Part shown: in pieces, positions 27,752 through 35,104 of the stretch
How positions within the stretch are numbered: the first letter of the stretch is position 1
Layout of the letters: each line of letters begins with the position of its first letter
Assembly: GCA_947498055.1 (NCBI GenBank)
Contig: CANMJA010000015.1
Span: 32,551 to 96,550, forward strand
DNA from: an uncultured Tenacibaculum sp.
GTDB taxonomy: Bacteria > Bacteroidota > Bacteroidia > Flavobacteriales > Flavobacteriaceae
Reading direction: 5' to 3'
DNA length: 64,000 nucleotides
The notes under the pieces: generated by a model
Databases searched by the model: none
Told to the model about the DNA's origin: nothing
Seen by the model: only the letters and a program-made list of their open reading frames with translations
Program-made: the position numbers and the translations under genes

Positions 27752-28210
27752 TTAAAATAGTCGTATGTAAGGTCTATGTGTCAAAGGTGAAAATGGCCAG
27801 GGTATCGCAATCAGTATTATAATTAATGCTATTATATAAAAAGTAAACATTGTTTTGTGTTTTTCTAAATCAGTAGTTATTCTTTTAGATCTAGAGGAGC
27901 CTATAGTTATAATAGCTATAGCAATAAGCATCAGAAAAACATGTATAACACCAAAGAATGCATATTCATTCCATTTGTTTATACCATTTTTTAAAAAGTA
28001 TTTTACCGTAGGGCTTTGAGTATAGAGAATAATACCTATCATTAATTGTATATGAGCAGTAGTAGCAGTCCAGTGTCTAATAGAGTTTACCTTTTTAGAA
28101 AAATGTAATCGTTTAGTTTTTCCTTTAAATGATAAAAAAATAGCATAAAAAAGGATGAATAAAAGAAACCATTTAAAAAGTGAGTGAAGAAATAATAAAG
28201 CTATATACAT
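27752..28210 (-). CDS. Conserved four-helix membrane protein
   Basis: A 152-residue protein with four hydrophobic segments (about 3-27, 50-66, 85-103, 122-142). Conserved-looking histidines occur in LHSLFKW, IRHWTATTAHIQLMIG and VIHVFLML. The paired histidines in helices raise the possibility of haem binding, which is speculation from spacing. I do not recognise a named family. It starts 22 bp after a palindrome resembling a TetR operator and is followed 9 bp later by the DUF3817-like gene. Confidence 0.72.
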   Translation of the reverse strand: MYIALLFLHSLFKWFLLFILFYAIFLSFKGKTKRLHFSKKVNSIRHWTATTAHIQLMIGIILYTQSPTVKYFLKNGINKWNEYAFFGVIHVFLMLIAIAIITIGSSRSKRITTDLEKHKTMFTFYIIALIIILIAIPWPFSPLTHRPYIRLF

Positions 28211-28232
28211 TTTTTGAATTAATTATATTGAG

Positions 28233-28252
28233 AACATACTAAATGGTATGTT
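28233..28252. promoter_or_regulatory. Palindromic operator, probable binding site of the adjacent TetR regulator
   Basis: AACATAC and GTATGTT form perfect 7-bp arms around TAAATG. The site lies between tetR and the two-gene membrane unit, 22 bp upstream of the unit's start. A second site at 29279-29298 matches it at 16 of 20 positions and stands at the other end of the same block. Two like palindromes flanking a tetR gene are strong evidence of a local operator pair. Binding itself is inferred. Confidence 0.7.
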
Positions 28253-28266
28253 TTTGGTTAAAAAAA

Positions 28267-28854
28267 TTATTGCAAGAGAGTCAAATAGTTTTTCAATTCT
28301 TTTAAATAAGAATTATAGCTAGATTTACCTAAAATTTTACCTAGGTTTCGAGCACCATTATAACCAATTAAAATAAAGACAGCAACTTGTTCACTGTCGA
28401 TATTGTCTTTAATAATATTTGTTTTTTTTGCTTCATCTAAGTAGTCTATTATCTGTTTTTTCCATTGCACAAAAAGCTTTCGTAGTTCTTTTGCAAATTT
28501 TGTATCTAAAGGAGCCATTTCTTCTATTAAATTAACAATAGGACAGCCATATTCAATCTTAAAAAAAGTAGTATTGTTTAATAAGCTATTCATCATTCCA
28601 TAGATTTCAGACTGAGGTGATTTTGTTGCATCTAGGGCTTTCAATATATTTGAAGTGGTAACCATGTACAATATTTCTTTTATCATTGCTAAACCCATAT
28701 CATCTTTACTTTTGAAATGATAATAAAGCGCCCCTTTTGTAACTTGAGTAGTAGCTATAATTTCATCTATACTGGTAGCTTGGTATCCGTTTTTATATAT
28801 TAATGCAAACGCTTTTTCTAATATGTTTTTTCTTGTAGTATTGGCTTTTGACAT
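28267..28854 (-). CDS. TetR/AcrR-family transcriptional regulator
   Basis: A 195-residue repressor. The N-terminal helix-turn-helix spans about residues 8-52 (TRKNILEKAFALIYKNGYQATSIDEI, then TQVTKGALYYHFKSKDDM), and the YYHFKSK turn is the family signature. The C-terminal ligand domain contains CPIVNLIEEMAP, seen in the AcrR/QacR-like group answering to small lipophilic or reactive compounds. It sits between a decayed rhodanese gene upstream and two membrane-protein genes downstream, all on the minus strand. Matching palindromes precede both ends, so it likely represses itself and the membrane genes. Confidence 0.93.
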   Translation of the reverse strand: MSKANTTRKNILEKAFALIYKNGYQATSIDEIIATTQVTKGALYYHFKSKDDMGLAMIKEILYMVTTSNILKALDATKSPQSEIYGMMNSLLNNTTFFKIEYGCPIVNLIEEMAPLDTKFAKELRKLFVQWKKQIIDYLDEAKKTNIIKDNIDSEQVAVFILIGYNGARNLGKILGKSSYNSYLKELKNYLTLLQ

Positions 28855-28872
28855 TGTTTATATAAGTTATTA

Positions 28873-29195
28873 TTAATAATTATTTTCAAAGTAGTTAAGA
28901 GTTTTTTTAAAATATTGCTCTAAATCACTTATAGATCCACCATTGTAAGCTTTTTATAACCTCGTTTTTTTAGAATTTTCTTAGTCTTCAAAATTCTGAG
29001 TCCATGAGAACAATATGTAATAATGGATTTACCTTTTTGAATGTGAATAGTAATCGTCTAGTGATCATACATTTTTATAATTAGAGCATTTGTAATGCCA
29101 TCTTTTTTATATTCTGAATTTGTTAGAACATCTAGTATTGTGGAGTTTTTAATTAACTCTTCATTTGCTAATTTATCTAGACTTATTTTTCTCAA
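28873..29195 (-). pseudogene. Decayed rhodanese-domain gene upstream of tetR
   Basis: Reading the minus strand from TTG at 29195 gives a rhodanese-like chain: LDVLTNSEYKKDGI, then an in-frame TAG after KMYDH, then KGKSIITYCSHGLRILKTKKILKKRGYKKL. The YCSHGLRI segment is the active-site cysteine loop of the rhodanese fold. The frame then shifts by one base, and GGSISDLEQYF continues to a stop at 28873. One stop and one frameshift in about 107 codons mark it as a pseudogene. It lies directly between an operator-promoter and tetR, so it was probably the first gene of the TetR-controlled transcript. Confidence 0.8.
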
Positions 29196-29265
29196 TACTT
29201 AAAAAAAACATATAGTTATACAAATCTTTTAAATTTTGGAAATGAATTTATGAATGTTGATTATA

Positions 29266-29298
29266 CAAATATATAGAGAAACATACTAATTAGTATTA
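29266..29298 (-). promoter_or_regulatory. Minus-strand promoter with embedded TetR-type operator
   Basis: The complement of 29266-29273 is TATATTTG, a good -7 box aimed at the decayed rhodanese gene and tetR. Just upstream (29279-29298) lies AACATACTAATTAGTATTAT, containing the perfect palindrome ATACTAATTAGTAT (29283-29296). It shares AACATACTAA with the operator at 28233. The palindrome fills the space between the -33 and -7 positions, where a bound repressor would exclude RNA polymerase. Confidence 0.7.
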
Positions 29299-29489
29299 TT
29301 TATGGGGTTTTTTCTTTTATTCAAATAAAATTTACTCTCTGTTTTTGTAATAATCATGAAAATATTGATGATTATCAGTTTTATAGGGAAGCATGATTTA
29401 TTAAATTAGAAAACAATTTTTATTGCTTAATTTTATTGTTCATAAAATTAGCTGTAATATCTATATGTAACTGAAAAGTATAAAAGATT

Positions 29490-30335
29490 ATGGTTAAAAT
29501 TATTCTTTTATATGAAGCAATATTATATTATAAAATTAACCTTTTTTTTATTAGTATTTCCACCATATTATTAAATATATTAGAATCGTTATATGCTTTT
29601 GTTTTTAATAAACCAGTATTTACACATGTATATTTAGTAAAAAAGAAATTGTCAAAAAATCAAAAAGAGTTTTTAAAGAATAATATTATTTTTTATCAAA
29701 ATCTTGACAAAAAACACAAATCTTATTATGAACATAGAATCGCAAAATTCATACGAAATTATCAGTTTATAGAAAGAGAAGGAGTTGATGTAACTTTTGA
29801 AAAAAAGATATTAATAGCTTCCTCTTATATAAAGCTAACTTTCGGAATGAGAAGGTATTTGACGAATACTTTTGATAAGATAATTGTTTATCCCAATGCT
29901 TATTATTCATTAATAACGAAACAATACCATAAAGGAGAATTCAATCCAAGATTAAAGATAATTATTTTCTCTTGGGAAGATTTTTTACTTGGAGATGTAA
30001 TATTAAATGATAATATAAATTTAGGAATACATGAATTTACGCATGCACTTACTTTTCATGGTAGTAAATCTAAGGATGTAAGCGCCAAAATATTTTATAG
30101 AAAATTTAAAAAAATAATCCATTTTTTAAATAAAGAAAACAATAGAAGAGAAATTATAGAGTCTAATTTTTTTAGAAATTACGCACAAACAAACGATTTA
30201 GAATTTGTTGCTGTAATAATGGAGTATTTCTTTGAATCTCCTTTAAAATTACAGCAACAATTTCCTAAGTTATATATTAAAATAGAAACAATGCTTAATT
30301 ACAAATCGATTTTAGATCAGCAATGGTCTCCGTAG
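29490..30335 (+). CDS. MtfA-like zinc metallopeptidase (zincin)
   Basis: A 281-residue protein with a hydrophobic N-terminal segment (about 14-38) and the zinc motif H181-EFTH185-AL. The downstream helix NDLEFVAVIMEYFFESP supplies the third-ligand glutamate seen in MtfA. LNDNINLGIHEFTHAL and the EFF-E layout match the MtfA family, which in E. coli is an aminopeptidase acting with the regulator Mlc. There is no sugar phosphotransferase context here, so its target is unknown. The 3' end overlaps the convergent rpe gene by 41 bp, and the last 13 or so codons are shared DNA. Confidence 0.85.
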   Translation: MVKIILLYEAILYYKINLFFISISTILLNILESLYAFVFNKPVFTHVYLVKKKLSKNQKEFLKNNIIFYQNLDKKHKSYYEHRIAKFIRNYQFIEREGVDVTFEKKILIASSYIKLTFGMRRYLTNTFDKIIVYPNAYYSLITKQYHKGEFNPRLKIIIFSWEDFLLGDVILNDNINLGIHEFTHALTFHGSKSKDVSAKIFYRKFKKIIHFLNKENNRREIIESNFFRNYAQTNDLEFVAVIMEYFFESPLKLQQQFPKLYIKIETMLNYKSILDQQWSP

Positions 30336-30951
30336 GATTTTCACTTTTAAAAACATAACTACCAGCAACTAAAACATCTGCACCAACTTCAATAAGTTGA
30401 TTAGCGTTTTTATTAGTTACACCTCCATCAATTTCAATTAAAGTTGAAGCGTTGCTAAATTCAATAAGATTTTTTAATTGCTGTACTTTTTTATAGGTGT
30501 TTTCAATAAAAGATTGCCCTCCAAAACCAGGGTTAACACTCATAATACAAACAAGATCTAAATCGTTTATAACGTCTTCTAATACACTAATAGGTGTATG
30601 TGGATTCAAAGCTACACCAGCCTTCATTCCTTCATTTTTTATAGCTTGTATCGTTCTGTGTAAATGAGTACAAGCTTCATAATGTACAGTTAAGAAATTA
30701 GCTCCTAAATCGGCAAAAGTTTTTATATACCTGTCGGGATCTACGATCATTAAATGTACATCTATTACTTTTTTTGCATGGTTAGATATTGCTTTTAAAA
30801 CTGGCATACCAAAAGAAATATTAGGTACAAAAACACCATCCATTATATCTATATGAAACCAATCGGCATCACTATTATTTACCATTTCTACATCACGTTG
30901 TAGATTTCCAAAATCTGCCGCTAAAATTGAAGGAGCAATAAGTTTATTCAT
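30295..30951 (-). CDS. rpe: Ribulose-phosphate 3-epimerase
   Basis: A 218-residue TIM barrel. The start chosen is the ATG at 30951 (MNKLIAPSILAADFGNLQ). A TAATTTTG -7 box at the complement of 30973-30980 covers the alternative ATG at 30975, which argues against the longer form. The metal and catalytic sites appear in order: SILAADF, DWFHIDIMDGVFVPN, DVHLMI, SVNPGFGGQSF and EIDGGV. It interconverts ribulose-5-phosphate and xylulose-5-phosphate. It converges on and overlaps the MtfA-like gene. Confidence 0.96.
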   Translation of the reverse strand: MNKLIAPSILAADFGNLQRDVEMVNNSDADWFHIDIMDGVFVPNISFGMPVLKAISNHAKKVIDVHLMIVDPDRYIKTFADLGANFLTVHYEACTHLHRTIQAIKNEGMKAGVALNPHTPISVLEDVINDLDLVCIMSVNPGFGGQSFIENTYKKVQQLKNLIEFSNASTLIEIDGGVTNKNANQLIEVGADVLVAGSYVFKSENPTETIADLKSICN

Positions 30952-30984
30952 TTTGTTTAAGTTGTGTTTGCGCAAAATTACAAT

Positions 30985-31022
30985 AAAAAAAGAGAATTCT
31001 TTCTTGATAAGAATTCTCTTTT
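30985..31022 (-). terminator. Rho-independent terminator of rpoD
   Basis: AAAAGAGAATTC and GAATTCTCTTTT (31011-31022 and 30988-30999) form a 12-bp stem around an 11-nt loop. On the minus strand it ends in a run of seven T. It lies 23 bp downstream of the rpoD stop, just before the rpe promoter. Confidence 0.88.
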
Positions 31023-31044
31023 AAGTGATAGTAGTACCTATTTT

Positions 31045-31908
31045 TTATCCTAAATAAGTCATTAATATTTTACTTCTAGAAGTATGTTTCAATCTACGAA
31101 TAGCTTTTTCTTTAATTTGTCTAACACGCTCACGTGTTAAATCGAAAGTTTCACCAATTTCTTCTAAAGTCATTGGTTGGTGCTCACCTAAACCAAAATA
31201 AAGTTTAACAACATCTGCTTCACGAGGTGTAAGTGTTTCTAGAGCTCTATTTATTTCAATACGTAAAGATTCATGTAATAAAGTTCTATCTGGATTTGGA
31301 GACTCTCCAGAATTCAATACGTCATATAAATTCGAATCTTCTCCTTCTATTAAAGGTGCATCCATAGAAACGTGACGTCCAGAATTTTTCATTGATTCTT
31401 TAACATCACTAACAGTCATGTCTAATTTTTTTGCAATTTCTTCAGCACTAGGAGGTCTTTCGTTTTCCTGTTCTAAAAAGGCATACATTTTATTAATCTT
31501 ATTAATAGAACCAATTTTATTTAAAGGTAAACGAACAATACGAGATTGTTCAGCTAACGCTTGTAAAATAGATTGACGAATCCACCAAACAGCATAAGAG
31601 ATAAATTTAAAACCTCTTGTTTCATCAAAACGCTTCGCAGCTTTAATTAAACCTAAATTTCCTTCGTTAATTAAATCAGGAAGAGTCAATCCTTGATTTT
31701 GGTATTGTTTAGCAACCGATACTACGAAACGTAAATTAGCTTTTGTTAACTTTTCTAAAGCTCTTTGGTCACCAGCTTTTATTCGCTGCGCTAACTCCAC
31801 TTCTTCATCAGCAGTAATCAAATCCACTTTACCAATTTCTTGTAAATATTTGTCTAATGATGCAGTTTCTCTGTTGGTTACCTGTTTCGTAATTTTAAGT
31901 TGTCTCAT
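31045..31908 (-). CDS. rpoD: Primary sigma factor RpoD (sigma-A, Bacteroidetes type)
   Basis: A 287-residue sigma-70 factor without the long 1.1 and non-conserved regions of the E. coli protein, as usual in Bacteroidetes. Region 1.2/2 reads [27 protein letters not shown], then [40 protein letters not shown]. Region 3 follows and region 4 ends in [28 protein letters not shown]. This factor reads the TAnnTTTG promoters seen across the window. The gene is monocistronic, bounded by a terminator downstream and a divergent ECF sigma gene upstream. Confidence 0.96.
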   Translation of the reverse strand: MRQLKITKQVTNRETASLDKYLQEIGKVDLITADEEVELAQRIKAGDQRALEKLTKANLRFVVSVAKQYQNQGLTLPDLINEGNLGLIKAAKRFDETRGFKFISYAVWWIRQSILQALAEQSRIVRLPLNKIGSINKINKMYAFLEQENERPPSAEEIAKKLDMTVSDVKESMKNSGRHVSMDAPLIEGEDSNLYDVLNSGESPNPDRTLLHESLRIEINRALETLTPREADVVKLYFGLGEHQPMTLEEIGETFDLTRERVRQIKEKAIRRLKHTSRSKILMTYLG

Positions 31909-32053
31909 ACACTTTGTATTAAATTAAATGAATACTATACACTAACTTATACGTTGTATTACAAATAAATGTTACAAAATGTGTGATTTTTTTTAAAAAA
32001 AAGTTTTTTCATGCCTTTATTAATGTTAGATTTATAAAAGTTTTGATAAAAAG

Positions 32054-32079
32054 GTGACTTTAGTTTAATTATTGTGTCT
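32054..32079 (+). promoter_or_regulatory. Predicted ECF-type promoter of the sigma factor gene
   Basis: GTGACTTTA (32054-32062), an 11-bp spacer and GTGTCT (32074-32079). The same two blocks with the same spacing recur at 33997-34022 and 34272-34297, before two small-RNA-like units. The layout fits a -35/-10 pair read by an ECF sigma factor. It would start transcription near 32087, about 28 nt before the sigma gene start codon. Self-recognition by the encoded sigma is inferred. Confidence 0.75.
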
Positions 32080-32114
32080 CACCTACTACAGAACCAAATT
32101 TTAGTAAAAAACTA

Positions 32115-32687
32115 TTGAGAACTAATAACATTGATAAGGTAAGCGATGAAGAGCTCATTCGTAAGATAGTAGAGAAAAATGATACTCATTTGTTCGCTAT
32201 ATTATACGATAGGTATGCTGGTGTTGTATACAATAAATGTTATGGTTTCTCTAATAGTAAAGAAGAAGCTCAAGATTTAACGCATGATGTATTTGTACGG
32301 TTGTTTGTTAAATTGAGAAGCTTTAAGGGAAGGTCAAAGTTCTCTACTTGGTTATATTCATTTACATATAATTTTTGTGTAAATTATGTACAACGAAATA
32401 GTGCGAAGAAAAATGAAAAAATGACCGTAGTAACAGATGTTATTAAAGATGAAGATACGGGAATTGAAGAAATAAACGATACCTCTTTATTTGAGTTAAA
32501 ATCAGATAAATTAGCTAAAGCGTTAGAAATTATTGATCCTTCAGATAAAATGATTCTTTTAATGAAGTATCAAGATGATATGAGCATCAAAGAAATTCAA
32601 CAATTATTAGAAATTGGAGAAAGTGCAGTTAAAATGCGAGTAAAAAGAGCAAAAGAAAAAGTAGTAAAAGCATATAACGATTTATAA
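32115..32687 (+). CDS. ECF-type RNA polymerase sigma factor
   Basis: A 190-residue sigma-70-like factor with regions 2 and 4 only. Region 2 reads LFAILYDRYAGVVYNKCYGFSNSKEEAQDLTHDVFVRLF followed by FSTWLYSFTYNFCVNYVQR. Region 4 is IIDPSDKMILLMKYQDDMSIKEIQQLLEIGESAVKMRVKRAKEKV. The start is TTG at 32115. No anti-sigma factor with a membrane helix and zinc motif is encoded nearby. The next genes are a 75-residue protein (6 bp) and an MscS channel, which suggests control at transcription level or an unusual partner. A GTGACTTTA-N11-GTGTCT promoter lies upstream. Confidence 0.93.
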   Translation: MRTNNIDKVSDEELIRKIVEKNDTHLFAILYDRYAGVVYNKCYGFSNSKEEAQDLTHDVFVRLFVKLRSFKGRSKFSTWLYSFTYNFCVNYVQRNSAKKNEKMTVVTDVIKDEDTGIEEINDTSLFELKSDKLAKALEIIDPSDKMILLMKYQDDMSIKEIQQLLEIGESAVKMRVKRAKEKVVKAYNDL

Positions 32688-32693
32688 AGTATT

Positions 32694-32921
32694 ATGAGTA
32701 ATCCGTTTAAAAAAATATTACATAATGAAGAGCTGCCTCAGGTACTGAAGAAAAGAGTGCTTAATGATGTGGCTATGATTAAGTTAACGATTGATATGGC
32801 GGATTTGTTTGTGGTTAAATATCCAAGTGCTATTGGAGATTTATTAATGGGTGGAGGTGAAGATGAAACATCTAATAATACCAAAGAAAAAAACAGAAAG
32901 AAAAAAGATAAAAAAAACTAA
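32694..32921 (+). CDS. Small conserved protein encoded with the ECF sigma factor
   Basis: A 75-residue protein of unknown family. The N-terminal half (FKKILHNEELPQVLKKRVLNDVAMIKLTIDMADLFVVKYP) is predicted helical. The tail after GDLLMGGGEDE is highly charged and lysine-rich and should be disordered. No membrane segment or cysteine is present. It starts 6 bp after the sigma gene and lies 23 bp before the channel gene. By position it is a candidate regulator or partner of the sigma factor, but nothing in the sequence proves that. Confidence 0.75.
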   Translation: MSNPFKKILHNEELPQVLKKRVLNDVAMIKLTIDMADLFVVKYPSAIGDLLMGGGEDETSNNTKEKNRKKKDKKN

Positions 32922-32944
32922 CTAAATACTAAATATTACTAATT

Positions 32945-33769
32945 ATGACATTGCTACAAGTAGATATGCTTATAGACCCTTTTCGAGATATTTTTAAAAA
33001 GATAGCTGATTCATTACCGACAGTAGTAGGTTTTATCGGTTATGTGCTCTTTGCTTGGGTTTTTATTAAGGTATTTTTATATCTAATAAGAAAAATACTG
33101 GTTAAGACAAATTTAGATCAGTGGTCAGAAAAATTAAGTGAAACAAAAATATTTGGAGACTCTACTATAAATATTGTTTTTACGAAAGCAATATTAGGGG
33201 TTTTAAAATGGTTTTTAGTTCTTGTTTTCATCATGGCAGGTGCTGGTATTTTCGGAATAACAGCGGTTTCTGAGGGACTCAAGAGTTTCTTTGCATATTT
33301 ACCTAAATTAATAACAGCGTTAGGAATTTTTGTAATAGGTGTTTATCTAGGTACAGTTGTAAAGAAAGCTATACATAGTATGTTTAAATCTCTAGAAATA
33401 AACGGAGGTAATTTAATAGGTAACATTGCATTTTATTTAATAGTAATTTTTCTTTCCATAACTGCTTTAGATCAGGCTGGAGTTGATACTTCTGTTATTA
33501 AACAAAATTTAACACTTGTTATTGGATCTATATTGCTAGCATTTACCATAGCATTTGGTTTAGGAGCAAGAGATGCAGTAACTAGATTGTTGTTTGGTTA
33601 TTATTCTAGAAGAAATATTGAAATTGGATCTGTATTACAGATGAAAGATGTAGAAGGGGTTGTAATAGCAATTGATAATATTTGTGTTACTTTAAAAACG
33701 GATTCAGGTAAAATTATATTACCTATTAAAGAAGTAGTTGATAGTAAAGTTGTAATAAAAAAACAATAA
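32945..33769 (+). CDS. MscS-family mechanosensitive channel protein
   Basis: A 274-residue membrane protein with five or so hydrophobic segments (about 23-48, 76-98, 107-130, 153-170, 178-200). The last helix runs into the pore-like stretch IAFGLGARDAVTRLLFGYYSRRNIEIGSVLQMKDVEGVV, matching the TM3-to-beta-domain junction of MscS. The C-terminal cytoplasmic domain is short. Such channels open under membrane tension and release solutes on osmotic downshift. Placement in the ECF sigma operon points to an envelope or osmotic stress role. About 630 bp of non-coding DNA follow. Confidence 0.88.
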   Translation: MTLLQVDMLIDPFRDIFKKIADSLPTVVGFIGYVLFAWVFIKVFLYLIRKILVKTNLDQWSEKLSETKIFGDSTINIVFTKAILGVLKWFLVLVFIMAGAGIFGITAVSEGLKSFFAYLPKLITALGIFVIGVYLGTVVKKAIHSMFKSLEINGGNLIGNIAFYLIVIFLSITALDQAGVDTSVIKQNLTLVIGSILLAFTIAFGLGARDAVTRLLFGYYSRRNIEIGSVLQMKDVEGVVIAIDNICVTLKTDSGKIILPIKEVVDSKVVIKKQ

Positions 33770-33793
33770 TTTTTTCCTTTAAATAAAAAAAAT

Positions 33794-33948
33794 TATATTT
33801 GCTAAGTTTATTTTATAATGTAGTTGAAGATTTTTTTTCTTTAGCTTAATCAATATAAATTATTTGGTAGATTTCGGGGGACTTCTATCTACGGATTCAC
33901 GTAGTGAGTGAATCATTAAAGGGACTAGATTTATCTAGTCCTTTTTTT
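33794..33948 (+). ncRNA. Putative small RNA A with housekeeping promoter and terminator
   Basis: TATATTTG at 33794-33801 would start a transcript near 33806. Three stem-loops follow: GTAGAT/ATCTAC (33867-33892) holding a G-rich loop with TTCGGGGGA, GATTCAC/GTGAATC (33894-33914), and a terminator GGACTAG/CTAGTCC at 33922-33941 with a run of seven T. No open reading frame of note is inside. The length would be about 140 nt. The TTTCGGGGG segment is shared with RNA C. It has no GTGACTTTA motif, so it may be read by the primary sigma factor or be a 3' leader of the channel transcript. Confidence 0.6.
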
Positions 33949-33996
33949 GTGAAAAAGAATTTGTTTTTTTGCTTTCAAAAAAAATAAATATTAATT

Positions 33997-34022
33997 GTGA
34001 CTTTATCTGAAAAGGAGTGTCT
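33997..34022 (+). promoter_or_regulatory. Predicted ECF-type promoter of small RNA B
   Basis: GTGACTTTA (33997-34005), 11 bp, GTGTCT (34017-34022). It is identical in both blocks and spacing to the motif upstream of the ECF sigma gene, while the 11-bp spacers differ in sequence. The start would be near 34029, about 15 nt before the GGGGGA stretch of RNA B. Confidence 0.75.
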
Positions 34023-34028
34023 TAATTG

Positions 34029-34112
34029 CAATAGAATTTATGTTGGGGGATATAAATATCTATTTTCAAATATGTTAGTATTGAGAAGAGCTAGTTTACT
34101 AGCTCTTTTTTT
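34029..34112 (+). ncRNA. Putative small RNA B under ECF control
   Basis: About 84 nt between the ECF-type promoter and a rho-independent terminator. The terminator stem is AAGAGCTAG/CTAGCTCTT (34086-34107), loop TTTA, followed by a T-run to 34112. Near the 5' end are TTGGGGGA and the small self-complementary GATATAAATATC. There is no credible coding frame. The G-run at a fixed distance from the promoter is shared with RNA C, so the two look like paralogues whose bodies have diverged. Confidence 0.62.
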
Positions 34113-34271
34113 AGTTGTTAAAACTAATTTTTTGTGAATTTGATTCAAGGATTTTAACTTTTTAAATACTTGTTTCTAGACAAATAGATGAAAGTTTTGT
34201 TAAGAATGTTATGACATAAAATAAAATCATGATACTTTAATAATAATATTAGATCATTAGAATAAAATCTT

Positions 34272-34297
34272 GTGACTTTACATAAAAAAAAGTGTCT
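34272..34297 (+). promoter_or_regulatory. Predicted ECF-type promoter of small RNA C
   Basis: GTGACTTTA (34272-34280), 11 bp of CATAAAAAAAA, GTGTCT (34292-34297). This is the third copy of the motif in 2.3 kb, with the same orientation and the same spacing. The start would be near 34304, with the GGGGGG stretch of RNA C about 16 nt further on. Confidence 0.75.
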
Positions 34298-34303
34298 AAA
34301 TAA

Positions 34304-34375
34304 GTAAGAAATGAGGTTTCGGGGGGAATCAATTTTCTATATAAACTAAAAGAGTTGCCTTAGGCAACTCTTTTT
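34304..34375 (+). ncRNA. Putative small RNA C under ECF control
   Basis: About 72 nt from the predicted start to the terminator AAAAGAGTTGCC/GGCAACTCTTTTT (34348-34375, loop TTA). The 5' part carries GGTTTCGGGGGGAATC, close to the TTTCGGGGGA of RNA A. No coding frame is seen. The unit points at the 3' end of porT, which is on the opposite strand and ends at 34404. The hairpin probably also terminates porT, and read-through RNA C would be antisense to porT. Confidence 0.62.
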
Positions 34376-34403
34376 AATTTATATAATAAAGCAAGTAAAA
34401 CTT

Positions 34404-35102
34404 TTACTCAAAAGAAAGATGTAAGAAGATACCTCTTGTTCCAAAAAAATCGATAGGGTCTGTCCATTGACTTGGGCCTCTATTATCATATTTTATTTCA
34501 TTGTTAATAGCGAAAACACCTCTTATAGATGGAGAGAATTTAAAATATGGAAGATAGAGATCTATACCAATTCCTAATTCATACATAAAACTATTGGATG
34601 TTTGTCTGAATTGACCAGAAAAATTATCGTCCTGATTTTTTTCATTACTAGAAAAATTAAAATCAAAAGAAGCTCCACCTAATACATAAGGGCGAATATT
34701 GTTTAATCGATTTGTACTAAATTTAAATATAAAAGGTAAGTGTAAATAAGTATTACCAACCTCTCTTGTTCCTTGAGTTTCGTTCGCAATATGTTTAAAA
34801 CGCAATGTTTTAGTGTTAGATACTAAACCAGGTTCAAAACGAAGGTTTACATTGTCATGCAAACGTAAATCACCAATTAAACCAACATTAAAACCAACAT
34901 CAGAAGTTACTTCTACTTCTGCATTTAAAAAGGAACTGGGTTTATATGCTATTTTAAAACCATTCGTGTTTAAGCCCAAATAAAAGCCATAATGAATAAA
35001 TTTTTTATCGAAATTTGGTAAGTTTTCAACACGTTCTCTTTGTGCAAAAGCACTAAGAGTTAACAGAAATAAAAAACTAAAAATAAAAAGCTTTTTTAAC
35101 AT
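34404..35102 (-). CDS. porT: PorT-family outer membrane protein of type IX secretion
   Basis: A 232-residue protein with a signal peptide ending ALSAFAQ-like at about residue 21 (LLTLSAFAQ). It has an eight-stranded outer-membrane barrel pattern: FIHYGFYLGLNTNGFKIAY, FNVGLIGDLRLHDNVNLRFEPGL, YLHLPFIFKFSTNRLNNIRPYVLGGASFDFNF, and a terminal LHLSFE strand. This is the PorT/SprT family needed for type IX secretion and gliding. Location 2 bp after the menaquinone methyltransferase gene is the usual flavobacterial arrangement. It ends against small RNA C. Confidence 0.88.
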   Translation of the reverse strand: MLKKLFIFSFLFLLTLSAFAQRERVENLPNFDKKFIHYGFYLGLNTNGFKIAYKPSSFLNAEVEVTSDVGFNVGLIGDLRLHDNVNLRFEPGLVSNTKTLRFKHIANETQGTREVGNTYLHLPFIFKFSTNRLNNIRPYVLGGASFDFNFSSNEKNQDDNFSGQFRQTSNSFMYELGIGIDLYLPYFKFSPSIRGVFAINNEIKYDNRGPSQWTDPIDFFGTRGIFLHLSFE

Positions 35103-35104
35103 AA

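Noticed and set aside
33870..34330. G-quadruplex in the small-RNA region.
   Set aside because: Each unit has only one G-run, whereas a quadruplex needs four close together.
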